In this document: positions 52,940-60,873 of the stretch, piece by piece
How the letters are laid out: each line of letters opens with the position of its first letter
Numbering within the stretch: the stretch's first letter is position 1
DNA from: Salinispora mooreana
Lineage (GTDB): Bacteria > Actinomycetota > Actinomycetes > Mycobacteriales > Micromonosporaceae
DNA length: 64,000 nucleotides
Direction of reading: 5' to 3'
Assembly: GCF_000379065.1 (NCBI RefSeq)
Contig: NZ_KB900614.1
Location: 1,610,850 to 1,674,849 of the forward strand
Program-made: the position numbers and the translations under genes
Notes under the pieces: model-generated
The model's input: the letters and a program-made list of their open reading frames with translations, nothing else
Told to the model about the DNA's origin: nothing
The model's database searches: none

Positions 52940-53599
52940 ATGGGCCAGCCCCTGTCGACAACCGATAAATCCCCGCGCCGCCCCAACGGACGCAGTGCGC
53001 GCGTCCGCCACCAGGTGCTTGACGCCGTCCGCGCGCAATTGGTTGACGGCGGCTTCGACCTACTGACCATGGAGGCTGTGGCCGACCGGTCGGGCGTACA
53101 CCGGACCACGGTCTACCGACGCTGGCGGGACGTCGGCGGCCTCCTGGCCGATGTCCTGGCAGACGCGACCGGCGACGACTGGAGCCCGCCACAGACCGGC
53201 TCGCTGGAGACAGACCTCGCCGCAGTCAACCGTGAGATCCACGCGGCGCTGACCGCCGACCCACCGATCAGCACCGCGCTGATCGCCGCTTCGTTTCGCT
53301 CTCCCCAGGCAGCGGAGGCGCTGCGGACCTTCTGGGCCGACCGTCACGCGCGCTGCGCTACCATCGTGCGGCGCGCCATCGACCGGGGCGAGGTCCCAGC
53401 CGACACCGACCCCCGCGCCGTGATCATCGCCGCGACCGCCCCGCTCTACCACACCCTCGTCCTACTCCGCTCCTCCGCCGACACCGGCCTCGCCGCACGC
53501 TCGGCCCATCAGGTGAGCGTCGCCGCCCGCGCGGGCGCCTTCGCCCGCCCCAGCAGCGAGCTGTTGGCCACTGGTATGCGGGGGTCCAGGGTGCGGTGA
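52940..53599 (+). CDS. TetR/AcrR-family repressor beside the ABC-F gene
   Basis: The 219-residue regulator has the TetR helix-turn-helix (RHQVLDAVRAQLVDGGFDLLTMEAVADRSGVHRTTVYRRWRDVGGLLADVL) and a helical ligand-binding domain with AALTADPPISTALIAASFRSPQAAEALRTFWADRH. It is divergent from the ABC-F gene across about 120 bases and probably represses it until a ligand binds. A leaderless start at 52940 is suggested by the TAAGAT box. Confidence 0.88.
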   Translation: MGQPLSTTDKSPRRPNGRSARVRHQVLDAVRAQLVDGGFDLLTMEAVADRSGVHRTTVYRRWRDVGGLLADVLADATGDDWSPPQTGSLETDLAAVNREIHAALTADPPISTALIAASFRSPQAAEALRTFWADRHARCATIVRRAIDRGEVPADTDPRAVIIAATAPLYHTLVLLRSSADTGLAARSAHQVSVAARAGAFARPSSELLATGMRGSRVR

Positions 53600-53631
53600 G
53601 GCCGCAGGCGGTACCGGCGCACCAACACCGC

Positions 53632-53659
53632 GCACCAGGCACCAGGCACCAGGCACCAC
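53632..53659. repeat. Four-copy heptamer tandem repeat (GCACCAG)
   Basis: GCACCAG is repeated three times and followed by GCACCAC, head to tail. Related GCACAACACC follows. It lies in the gap after the TetR gene and may be a slippage-prone tract without function. Confidence 0.8.
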
Positions 53660-53780
53660 CCAGCACAACACCAGCAAGTCCGTGGCGGGGCGGCGCCTGT
53701 GAACCTGATCCAGCCCCGCCAACCCGAACTCTTCACGTGCGGCTGTGAAAAAGGTAACCAACATGAGGCTGCGTGCCGTT

Positions 53781-53797
53781 GAATCCTGTTAGGATTC
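53781..53797. promoter_or_regulatory. Inverted-repeat operator candidate before the oxygenase gene
   Basis: GAATCCT (53781-53787), GTT, AGGATTC (53791-53797) is a perfect 7-bp inverted repeat, about 45 bases before the oxygenase ATG in a relatively AT-rich leader. It may be a regulator site. Confidence 0.5.
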
Positions 53798-53822
53798 CGC
53801 AATTCTTCATGTCGCCGCCATT

Positions 53823-53838
53823 GAAGAAGGGAATCTTC
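53823..53838 (+). promoter_or_regulatory. Small hairpin presenting the oxygenase ribosome site
   Basis: GAAGA and TCTTC pair around the loop AGGGAA, which contains the Shine-Dalgarno sequence of the oxygenase gene (ATG 53842). The short stem could modulate translation. Confidence 0.35.
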
Positions 53839-53841
53839 TGA

Positions 53842-54684
53842 ATGCATGACGTGGACACCGTGCGTTATCCACTGGCCGCTCCAGGAACCGACGCATGGGA
53901 ACGCGTCGTCACAAAAACCCGCACCGACCTGCGCGAACACGGTTGCAGCGTGCTGCCGGAGTTCATTCGACCGAGTAGCTGGGAGACGCTACGACGGGAA
54001 GGCGCCACAGTTGCCCCATCGGCATATTACGACGTTACGGAAACCAACGTCTACAATACGAAACTCGATGCCGATCTGCCGGCGGAGCACCCGGGTCGCA
54101 TCATCATGCGACGTGGCAACGCGTTCGTCCCGCGCGATCTGATCCCCGCCGACACTGTCATCCACCGGCTCTACCGCGACCCTTCGTTCGTACGCTTCGT
54201 TGCCGCCTGCTTCGAACTCCCGGCGCTCCACGAACTCGCCGACCCGCTCTCCGGCCTGGTACTCAATGTCGTGCAACCCGGCATGGACCATCCGTGGCAC
54301 TTTGACCTCAACGAGTTCACCGTCAGCCTGCTGACCCAGGAACCGGAGGACGGTGGCGTCTTCGAGTACTGCCCGAACATCCGTTCGGCGGATGCGGAGA
54401 ACTTCGACACAGTCCGCTCGGTGCTCACCGGCACCGATCGGGCACCGGTACGAGCCCAGACCCTGCGCCCCGGTGACCTCCAACTGTTCAGGGGACGGTA
54501 CGCGCTACACCGGGTGAGCCCCGTGCACGGGGACACCGCCCGGCATACAGCGATCTTCGCCTACTCCCAACGCCCCGGCGTGATGGGCAGTGTGACCCGT
54601 ACGCGGCAGCTCTTCGGCCGGGTCCTGCCCGCACACCGCGATGCCGAGCGTCATGCCGTTCGAGTCGACAAGCTGCTGGACTAG
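53842..54684 (+). CDS. HalD/BesD-family Fe(II)/2-oxoglutarate oxygenase
   Basis: The 280-residue protein resembles the ArpA/HalD/BesD family, whose known members chlorinate or hydroxylate free amino acids such as lysine. The metal site is visible: H153 and D155 in PWHFDLNEFTV and H223 in YALHRVSPV, with R234 (DTARHTAIF) positioned to bind 2-oxoglutarate. Halogenases of this family have Gly in place of the Asp to make room for chloride. The intact HxD here predicts a hydroxylase. The gene has its own leader with an inverted repeat, and a carnitine-acyltransferase gene follows 120 bases later in the same direction. The substrate is unknown. Confidence 0.8.
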   Translation: MHDVDTVRYPLAAPGTDAWERVVTKTRTDLREHGCSVLPEFIRPSSWETLRREGATVAPSAYYDVTETNVYNTKLDADLPAEHPGRIIMRRGNAFVPRDLIPADTVIHRLYRDPSFVRFVAACFELPALHELADPLSGLVLNVVQPGMDHPWHFDLNEFTVSLLTQEPEDGGVFEYCPNIRSADAENFDTVRSVLTGTDRAPVRAQTLRPGDLQLFRGRYALHRVSPVHGDTARHTAIFAYSQRPGVMGSVTRTRQLFGRVLPAHRDAERHAVRVDKLLD

Positions 54685-54804
54685 TGCTCGCGCACGTAGT
54701 CCAATGCGTTTCCACCAGCCCGGAAGACTTCCGACGGCATACCCTTTGACCTCAACCGCTGGCCCAGAAGACGGCCCGACGAGCAGCACAATCCAGGAGG
54801 CCGA

Positions 54805-56610
54805 GTGAGTACGTTCGACAACGAGGACAAGTTACCCTCGATACCGTTGCCCACACTGGAGGAGACCTGCGCCCGGTTCCTCGAGTGGTCCAGGCCGCTG
54901 CTGACGGAGCAGGAGTTCGCCGACACCGAGGCCGCGGTGCGGGAGTTCGAGCGGGTCGACGGTCCGGGTCCGAAGCTCCACGCCGACCTGGTGCGGTACA
55001 ACGAGGACACCGCTACCCACAGCTGGCTGGACGACTTCTGGCCGGCCCGCTACCTCGGCCGGCGCGACCGCATCGCGTTGAACGCCAACTTCTTCTTCCT
55101 GTTCCGCGACACGCCGCTGCGCGGGATCGCCGACCCACAGGTGGAGCGTGCGGTGCGGCTCATCGCCGCCACCGTCAACTACAAGGTCCAGCTCGACGCG
55201 GAACGCATCCCACCTGCCGTGATCCGCGGGCAACCGCTATCGATGGAGCAGAACAGATTTCTCTTCTCCACCACCCGCATCCCGGGGCCGGTGCAGGACA
55301 GTGTCCGAGCGCCGTACAGCGCCGAGATGCCGGGCCCCGCAACCGCACGGCACATCGTGGTGTTCTGCCACGGCAACGTCTTCCGGATGGACGTGCTCGG
55401 TCCGGACGGGCGCCCGTACTCCCTCGATGACCTGGCTGCGGGCCTGCGGGAGCTGCAGAAGGCCGGCCTCGTGCCCGCGGCGATGACCACCGCGACCGGC
55501 CATCTCACCACCATGGCCCGAGCCGAGTGGGCGGCGGCCCGACAGCGACTGGTCGCACTCGACTCCAGCAACGCCGCGGCGCTGGAGACCATCGAGACGG
55601 CGCTGTTCTGCGTCTGCCTGGAGGACCTGGCCCCGGCCGACGACCTAACCGCCTGTGATCAACTGCTGCACGGCGACAGCGGCAACCGGTGGTTCGACAA
55701 GGCGGTGTCGCTCATTGTCTTCGCGGACGCCACCGCCGGCGTCAACGTCGAACACTGCGAGCTGGACGGCACCACCATCCTCAGCTTCGTCGACGCAATC
55801 CTCGCCGGAACGCCGGAGGAGCACGCCGCGCAGTCAGGTGCGGTGGCACAGGGCGTGCCAGCCATTGAGCCGGTAGCCTTCGTACTCGACGACGGGCTAC
55901 ACGCCGAGATCGCCACCGCGGCACAATCCTTCGCCCAATTCAGCGCGGACACCGCCACCGTGACCCTGTCCATCGACGAGTTCGGGGTGGACGAGGTCAA
56001 GCGACTACGGATGTCACCAGACGCCTTCGTGCAGCTGGGGTACCAGCTCGCGCACAAGCGCGCCAAGGGGTTCACCGGTGCCACCTATGAATCCATCGCC
56101 ACCCGCCAGTACTCGCGGGGACGCACTGAGGCGATGCGCGTCGTCACGCCAGAGGTGCTGCGGTTCGTCGCGGTCATGGACGATCCCACCGCGGCTGGGG
56201 ATGAGCGACGGGCGGCGTTCCGTGCCGCGGCCGACAAACATGTCGAACGCGCGAAACAGTGTCAGGCCGGCGCCGCACCCGAGCAGCACCTCTGGGAGCT
56301 ACAGCTCATCCAGCAGCGGCGGGGGGCCGCACTCGGCGTGCCGGAGTCGCCCCAACTCTACGAGACGCCGGGGTGGCGCACGATGCGCGACGACTACCTG
56401 AGCACCAGCTCGGCGCCGTCAACCAATATCCGCTACTTCGGTTTCGGGGCCACCAGCAGCCGTTGCATCGGAATCGCCTACGTGCTGCTGCCAGACCGGT
56501 TCCAGCTGTACCTCAGCACTCCACGCCCCGTCGCCGACATGATGCACACGTTCGCCGACCGGCTCCGCGAGGCGTTGCGTGAGCTGCGTGCCCTACTCGA
56601 CGAGCGGTAG
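54805..56610 (+). CDS. Choline/carnitine O-acyltransferase family protein
   Basis: The 601-residue protein matches the carnitine acyltransferase family across its length: LPSIPLPTLEETCARFLEWSRPLL at the N-terminus, catalytic H317 in GVNVEHCELDGTT, ATYESIATRQYSRGRTEAMR (carnitine-binding region), and DYLSTSSAPSTNIRYFGFG with the S-T-S motif. These enzymes move acyl groups between CoA and a hydroxyl such as carnitine. They are mainly eukaryotic and uncommon in bacteria. AGGAGG supports the GTG at 54805. The preceding hydroxylase could make the acceptor hydroxyl, suggesting O-acylation of a hydroxylated amino acid or betaine. It is cytoplasmic, with no signal peptide. Confidence 0.85.
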   Translation: MSTFDNEDKLPSIPLPTLEETCARFLEWSRPLLTEQEFADTEAAVREFERVDGPGPKLHADLVRYNEDTATHSWLDDFWPARYLGRRDRIALNANFFFLFRDTPLRGIADPQVERAVRLIAATVNYKVQLDAERIPPAVIRGQPLSMEQNRFLFSTTRIPGPVQDSVRAPYSAEMPGPATARHIVVFCHGNVFRMDVLGPDGRPYSLDDLAAGLRELQKAGLVPAAMTTATGHLTTMARAEWAAARQRLVALDSSNAAALETIETALFCVCLEDLAPADDLTACDQLLHGDSGNRWFDKAVSLIVFADATAGVNVEHCELDGTTILSFVDAILAGTPEEHAAQSGAVAQGVPAIEPVAFVLDDGLHAEIATAAQSFAQFSADTATVTLSIDEFGVDEVKRLRMSPDAFVQLGYQLAHKRAKGFTGATYESIATRQYSRGRTEAMRVVTPEVLRFVAVMDDPTAAGDERRAAFRAAADKHVERAKQCQAGAAPEQHLWELQLIQQRRGAALGVPESPQLYETPGWRTMRDDYLSTSSAPSTNIRYFGFGATSSRCIGIAYVLLPDRFQLYLSTPRPVADMMHTFADRLREALRELRALLDER

Positions 56611-56651
56611 CCGACCATAGACCACTGCCACGCCTACACCAGAGGCTCGGT

Positions 56652-56692
56652 GCAGCGGACCTGCCGGCGGAAAGGGCCGGCAGGTCCGCTGC
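56652..56692 (+). terminator. Terminator after the acyltransferase gene
   Basis: Perfect 17-bp stem: arms 56652-56668 (GCAGCGGACCTGCCGGC) and 56676-56692, 7-base loop GGAAAGG, 42 bases after the stop codon. It closes the oxygenase-acyltransferase unit. Confidence 0.8.
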
Positions 56693-56730
56693 TAGAAGTG
56701 GCCTACTCGTAACCCGCAGTTCAGCGATGG

Positions 56731-57130
56731 ACCACCAATCAGCCTGACCCACGTGACGGGTCAGGTCACAGGTGACGTGAACGATAATTCGTTGCAGGGT
56801 CACATCCTGCCGGTCTGGTCGCCACCACCACACCCGACCGGGGGCATCGAGTGGAAGCTGCTCGGTCGTCTGATCCGCAAAGGCGGCCACCCGACGATAC
56901 GGCTCGATGAGCCCATCCTTCGTCTCGTCTACCTCCGCATACCAGTCCGCCTGTGAATCCTTTTCATACGCCTCCACTGAAACTAGTTCCTCCGGCGCGG
57001 GAAACGCACGCCCGAAGGTAGGACCAAAGTAGCCAGCTTCGACATTGAGGCAGTGTTTGAGGATTCCCAGCAGATTGTTGCCGGTTGACGTACGTGGCCA
57101 TCTCGCCTCGCGTTCACCCAACCCTCTGCC
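56731..57130 (-). pseudogene. DinB/DUF664 protein remnant
   Basis: The minus-strand frame reads LGEREARWPRTSTGNNLLGILKHCLNVEAGYFG and later TLQRIIVHVTCDLTRHVGQAD, the core of a DUF664 DinB-like thiol or nucleic-acid hydrolase fold. The first 30-40 residues are missing, and after HVGQAD the family C-terminus is lost through a frame change. I take it as a dead gene. Confidence 0.7.
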
Positions 57131-57159
57131 ATCGGGCCAACACCGGCAGCGATAGGGTT

Positions 57160-57465
57160 GAATTAATACCGCCCCGGGACATCGCGGGCGGCTTCTCCGC
57201 TAACGGAGTCGGCGCGCACATGCACATGTGCCTGCGCGAGTTGAGGGTGAGCTCCGGCGACACGGTCCTGATCCACGCTGCGGCAGGCACCCTGGGCACC
57301 TTCGCGGTCCAGCCGGCCCGGGCCTGGGGGGCAAACACCGTCATCGGCACGACGGGCGAGGCCAACCACGCTTACCTGCGGTCGATGGGCGTACTCCCGG
57401 TGATCCACGGCGATGGACCGATCGAGCGGGTAGACCGGGACACCGAAATCGATCACGCCGGTTAG
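57160..57465 (+). pseudogene. Fragment of a zinc-type quinone oxidoreductase (MDR family)
   Basis: The frame from about 57160 shows GGFSANGVGAHMHMCLREL and VSSGDTVLIHAAAGTLGTFAVQPARAWGANTVIGTTGEANHAYLRSMGV, the nucleotide-binding region of an NADPH:quinone oxidoreductase. Only about 90 of some 320 residues remain and both ends are unrelated. It abuts the DinB remnant, making a decayed patch. Confidence 0.75.
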
Positions 57466-57600
57466 GCCGAACCCGAACTTGGTCAGGCGCGGCCGGAGCA
57501 CCTACCGCCTCAGCCAACCAAATAGCCACTTCAGACGCTCCGAAACCTCACATAAAATAGCTACGAACCGAGCGCAGCGGCACAACAGCTTGGGGGAAAC

Positions 57601-59499
57601 ATGAACCGGATCGAGATCGACCCCCAGATTCAGATCCTCGGTCCCATCCAAGCGACTATCTGCGGTAGCGAGATCGACCTAGGCCCCCCGAAACAGCGAA
57701 CAATTCTCGCTCTTTTGGCGCTCCGGGCCGGACGACACGTGCCACTCGAGGAGGTGATCGGCGCGCTCTGGGCGGGACAGCCACCGACCCGGGCCGCCAA
57801 CCTCGTGCACACCTATGTCGCCCGGCTACGCCAGGTGTTGGAGCCGGACACACCACGCCATCGACGAACCAACGTCATCGCCTCGGTACCCGGCGGGTAC
57901 CGGCTGGCTGTCGGCGTCGGGCAGCTCGACCTGCACGCCTTTCGTGCCGAAGCCCGGGATGCCGCAGCCCTCCGTGAGCGCGGCCAGCCGACCGACGCCT
58001 TCGCCCGCTTCGGCGAGAGCATTGGCCGGTGGCGAGATCCCCAGGTCAGCGAGCTGGCCGCGCTCCTGATCGAGCAGGACGACATCCGTCCGCTGCGGCA
58101 GGAGTTTCTAGCCGCGGCGCTCAACTATGTCGGCCTAGGCCTAGAGCTGGACCGACCGGAGGCAGTCCTGCCCGTTGCCGAACAACTGGCCTTGACGGAG
58201 CCGCTCAACGAGCGGGTACAGGCCCGGCTGTTGCAGACGCTGGCCCGAATCGGCCAGCGGGCTCGGGCCATTGAGCAATACGCCGAGGTCCGCGGCCGAC
58301 TTCGGCTTGACCTCGGGGTAGACCCGGGGCCCGAACTGTCCGCGGCGTACCGCGAGGTGTTGGACGCCGAGCTGGCCCCGTCGCCCACCCACCGCCCGAG
58401 CCCGGCGCACCCGCCACCGTGGCGCGGGGTGGCACCCCTAATCGACGAGCTGACCGGAAGATCAGCCGATCTTGCGGCGGTCAATGACCTGCTCGACGGG
58501 TATCGCCTGGTGAGCCTCACCGGTCCGGCCGGGGTGGGCAAGTCCGCGCTCGGCCTGGCCGTCGCCGAGCAGCAGCGGGAGCGGCACGCTGACGGGGTGG
58601 CAGTGGTTGACCTGACGGATGTCCGCACCGGGCCCGCTCTCGAGCGGGCGGTGGTCGCCGTGGTCGCCTCCCCACCGTGGCAAACGACGGGGCCACCCGC
58701 GCCCCTGGTGCGTCAGCTGGACGACCGACGGCTGTTGCTCGTGATCGACAACGCCGAGTTGGCTACCGATGCGGCGGCCGACCTGGCGGACGAGCTGCTT
58801 CGGGGTTGTCCCGGCCTCACCGTCCTGTTGACCTCGCGCGAGTTGCTCGGGATGCGGTACGAGGCGGTGTATCCGGTCCGGCCGCTACGCACCGATCCGG
58901 AACCGGGGTCGTCGGCACCTCCACCCGCGCAACAGTTGTTCGCCCGGCGGGCCATGCAGGTGCAGCCGAGCTTCCGACTCGACGAATCCGCCATGCCGGG
59001 GGTCAGCGCGGTGTGCCGGGCCCTTGACGGCCTCCCCCTCGCCATCGAGTTGGCCGCGGCGTGTCTGCGGACGCAGCAGCTGGACACCCTGGTTGAGGTC
59101 GTCGCCGATCCGCTGCATTGGCTCCGGCCACCACGGCGAGGCGTGCCGAGTCACCATCGGTCGCTCCACGCTGCTGTACACCGCAGCATCGAGTTGCTCG
59201 ACGCGGCGGAGCTGCGCTGTTTCACCGGGCTCGGGGCGATGCCCGCCGACTTCGACCTGGCAGCCGCTATGGGTGCGGGTGCCGGTGCGGCGCTGATCGG
59301 TGATCCCCGCGCCGTACAGGTGCTATTGGATCGATTGGTCGACAAGTCGGTGTTGGAGGTTCGACACGGTCCCGCCGGTCGGATGTACCACATGCTCGGC
59401 ACGGTTCACGCACTGGCCCGGCAGCTGTTCCAGGAGGGTGGTTGTGCCGGGGCGCTGCCGTCTGCACGGTGCACATGCGGCTGCCACCTCGACGATTGA
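57601..59499 (+). CDS. SARP-family regulator (AfsR-like) with NB-ARC domain
   Basis: The 632-residue regulator has an OmpR-type winged helix (IQILGPIQATICGSEIDLGPPKQRTILALLALRAGRHV to GGYRLAVG), a bacterial transcriptional activation domain (about 105-255), and an NB-ARC ATPase with P-loop LTGPAGVGKSALG (about residue 306), LLLVIDNAE and GLPLAIELAAACLR. AfsR has further TPR repeats; here the protein stops soon after the ATPase in a Cys-rich tail (CTCGCHLDD), so it looks shortened. SARPs activate secondary-metabolite genes. GGGGG precedes the ATG at 57601. Likely targets are nearby genes. Confidence 0.85.
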   Translation: MNRIEIDPQIQILGPIQATICGSEIDLGPPKQRTILALLALRAGRHVPLEEVIGALWAGQPPTRAANLVHTYVARLRQVLEPDTPRHRRTNVIASVPGGYRLAVGVGQLDLHAFRAEARDAAALRERGQPTDAFARFGESIGRWRDPQVSELAALLIEQDDIRPLRQEFLAAALNYVGLGLELDRPEAVLPVAEQLALTEPLNERVQARLLQTLARIGQRARAIEQYAEVRGRLRLDLGVDPGPELSAAYREVLDAELAPSPTHRPSPAHPPPWRGVAPLIDELTGRSADLAAVNDLLDGYRLVSLTGPAGVGKSALGLAVAEQQRERHADGVAVVDLTDVRTGPALERAVVAVVASPPWQTTGPPAPLVRQLDDRRLLLVIDNAELATDAAADLADELLRGCPGLTVLLTSRELLGMRYEAVYPVRPLRTDPEPGSSAPPPAQQLFARRAMQVQPSFRLDESAMPGVSAVCRALDGLPLAIELAAACLRTQQLDTLVEVVADPLHWLRPPRRGVPSHHRSLHAAVHRSIELLDAAELRCFTGLGAMPADFDLAAAMGAGAGAALIGDPRAVQVLLDRLVDKSVLEVRHGPAGRMYHMLGTVHALARQLFQEGGCAGALPSARCTCGCHLDD

Positions 59500-59613
59500 G
59501 CCAGGGTCAGCCGTACATCGTTCTGTACTTTGTACCGTTGCCCTGCTGGCCCTGGATCGCAAACGGAGTGATGCCATCTGCGCCCGCCCCAGGCGATGGG
59601 TGGTGGTGGCGGC

Positions 59614-59630
59614 TTCAAGAAAAGTTCAAG
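59614..59630 (+). promoter_or_regulatory. Direct TTCAAG repeats, possible SARP site
   Basis: TTCAAG occurs at 59614-59619 and 59625-59630, an 11-base period, about 55 bases before the AraC-family ATG. Paired hexamers at 11-base spacing are the pattern SARP proteins recognise. The SARP gene lies just upstream. Confidence 0.45.
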
Positions 59631-59684
59631 GAGGTGTCAGCAGAATTCTCGGTGGGTGCCCGAACAACCGTACAGGGGGCTCAC

Positions 59685-60554
59685 ATGAATTCAACCTCAG
59701 GTGTCTCGCCCTACCTGGCGGACCAGGCCCGAAAGGCAGCCGCGGCACAGGCGATCGACCACATGCGCCAGCACCTAGCGGAGCCGCTGCAACTGGCCGA
59801 CCTGGCTCGGGTAGCGCCTTTCAGCCCCTTCTACTTCCATCGGCTGTTCCGAGACGTGACCACGATGACTCCGGCCCGCTTCCTCGCCGCGTTACGTATG
59901 GCGGAGGCACGGCGGTTGCTGCTGCACACGGATCGCACCATCACCGCGATCAGCCGATGTGTCGGCTACACCAGCGCCGCCACCTTCACCACCCAGTTCT
60001 CCCGGTTGGTCGGGACCACGCCAGGGTACTTCCGACAGGTGGCACGCCTGCTCGATGGTCGCTGCTGCCATGTCCTGGCGGAACGACTCCACCGCACCGC
60101 CGCAGTAGTCACCCGCCCCCGACTGACCCTGCTCGTGCCAGACAGCGAACCCGACGACCTGGTGTTGGTAGGCCTGCGCGGAAAGGGACGGAGCACCGAC
60201 GTACCGACCGCTTGGGCGGTGGCCGCCGGCAGTTCGGCTGTTCCGGTCGTCGCCCGCCCCAGCACCTACCAGGCCCAGATCGTGCTGGTACGGGCGCACT
60301 GCACGCTGATCGGTGCCCTGGTTGACGAGGAGCCGGCGAGCTACCTGGTCGGTACTGCCGAGGTGGAGCTGACCCAGCGCGGCGCGACGGTTGGTCGAAT
60401 CCTGATCGGACCGCCGCGGCCAACCGACCCACCGGTGCTGGCAATCGGCCCGGTCGGCCGAATCATCGAGACGTTTGCCTGTCTCTCCGAGCCACCAGGG
60501 TGGCCAGACTCAGTCCCGCTGGCCACCGCACCCACCACGGTGGCCAGCGCATAA
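59685..60554 (+). CDS. AraC-family regulator
   Basis: The 289-residue protein has an N-terminal AraC DNA-binding domain with two helix-turn-helix units (AIDHMRQHLAEPLQLADLARVAPFSPFYFHRLFRDVTTMTPARFL and RTITAISRCVGYTSAATFTTQFSRLVGTTPGYFRQ). A C-terminal domain of about 160 residues may bind a ligand, in a GyrI-like arrangement. AGGGGG supports ATG 59685; the open frame before it runs into the SARP gene. It may be controlled by the SARP through the repeats at 59614-59630. Confidence 0.86.
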   Translation: MNSTSGVSPYLADQARKAAAAQAIDHMRQHLAEPLQLADLARVAPFSPFYFHRLFRDVTTMTPARFLAALRMAEARRLLLHTDRTITAISRCVGYTSAATFTTQFSRLVGTTPGYFRQVARLLDGRCCHVLAERLHRTAAVVTRPRLTLLVPDSEPDDLVLVGLRGKGRSTDVPTAWAVAAGSSAVPVVARPSTYQAQIVLVRAHCTLIGALVDEEPASYLVGTAEVELTQRGATVGRILIGPPRPTDPPVLAIGPVGRIIETFACLSEPPGWPDSVPLATAPTTVASA

Positions 60555-60873
60555 TCCCCCTAATCTGAGAAGGCGACCCAGCCAGCCGCCACCTCGCCTG
60601 CCATCTTCGCCGCACTTCGTCGGGTCTACGACGCCGTACCACCCGCTGCGACGAAGCGTTGGCTTCGACCCGAGTGCCATCGGAATGACTGTGGAGCTAT
60701 GTCACCCGGGCAGCGCCCCAGACCGGCAATCAGCTCGACCCGCTCGGACCCAGACAGGGCCTGACAGATCGGCTCATCCGGCCGGTTGGTCTCGTCCTCG
60801 ATTGCTTGTCGAGATGGCTCCTCGGGCGGCGACCCGCTAAACGCGCGACCGGAGTGGAACTACCTGGACCGGG
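60555..60873. other. Gene-poor gap between AraC and monooxygenase genes
   Basis: I see no gene, RNA or convincing hairpin. The genes on either side converge. The open frames on the plus strand have no recognisable family content. Confidence 0.5.

Noticed and set aside
53632..53659. Heptamer repeat as an origin or iteron array
   Set aside because: Only four copies, GC-rich, with no initiator gene or AT-rich stretch nearby.
53842..54684. Calling the oxygenase a halogenase
   Set aside because: The family name suggests halogenation, but the HxD carboxylate is intact; halogenases of this family have Gly at that position.
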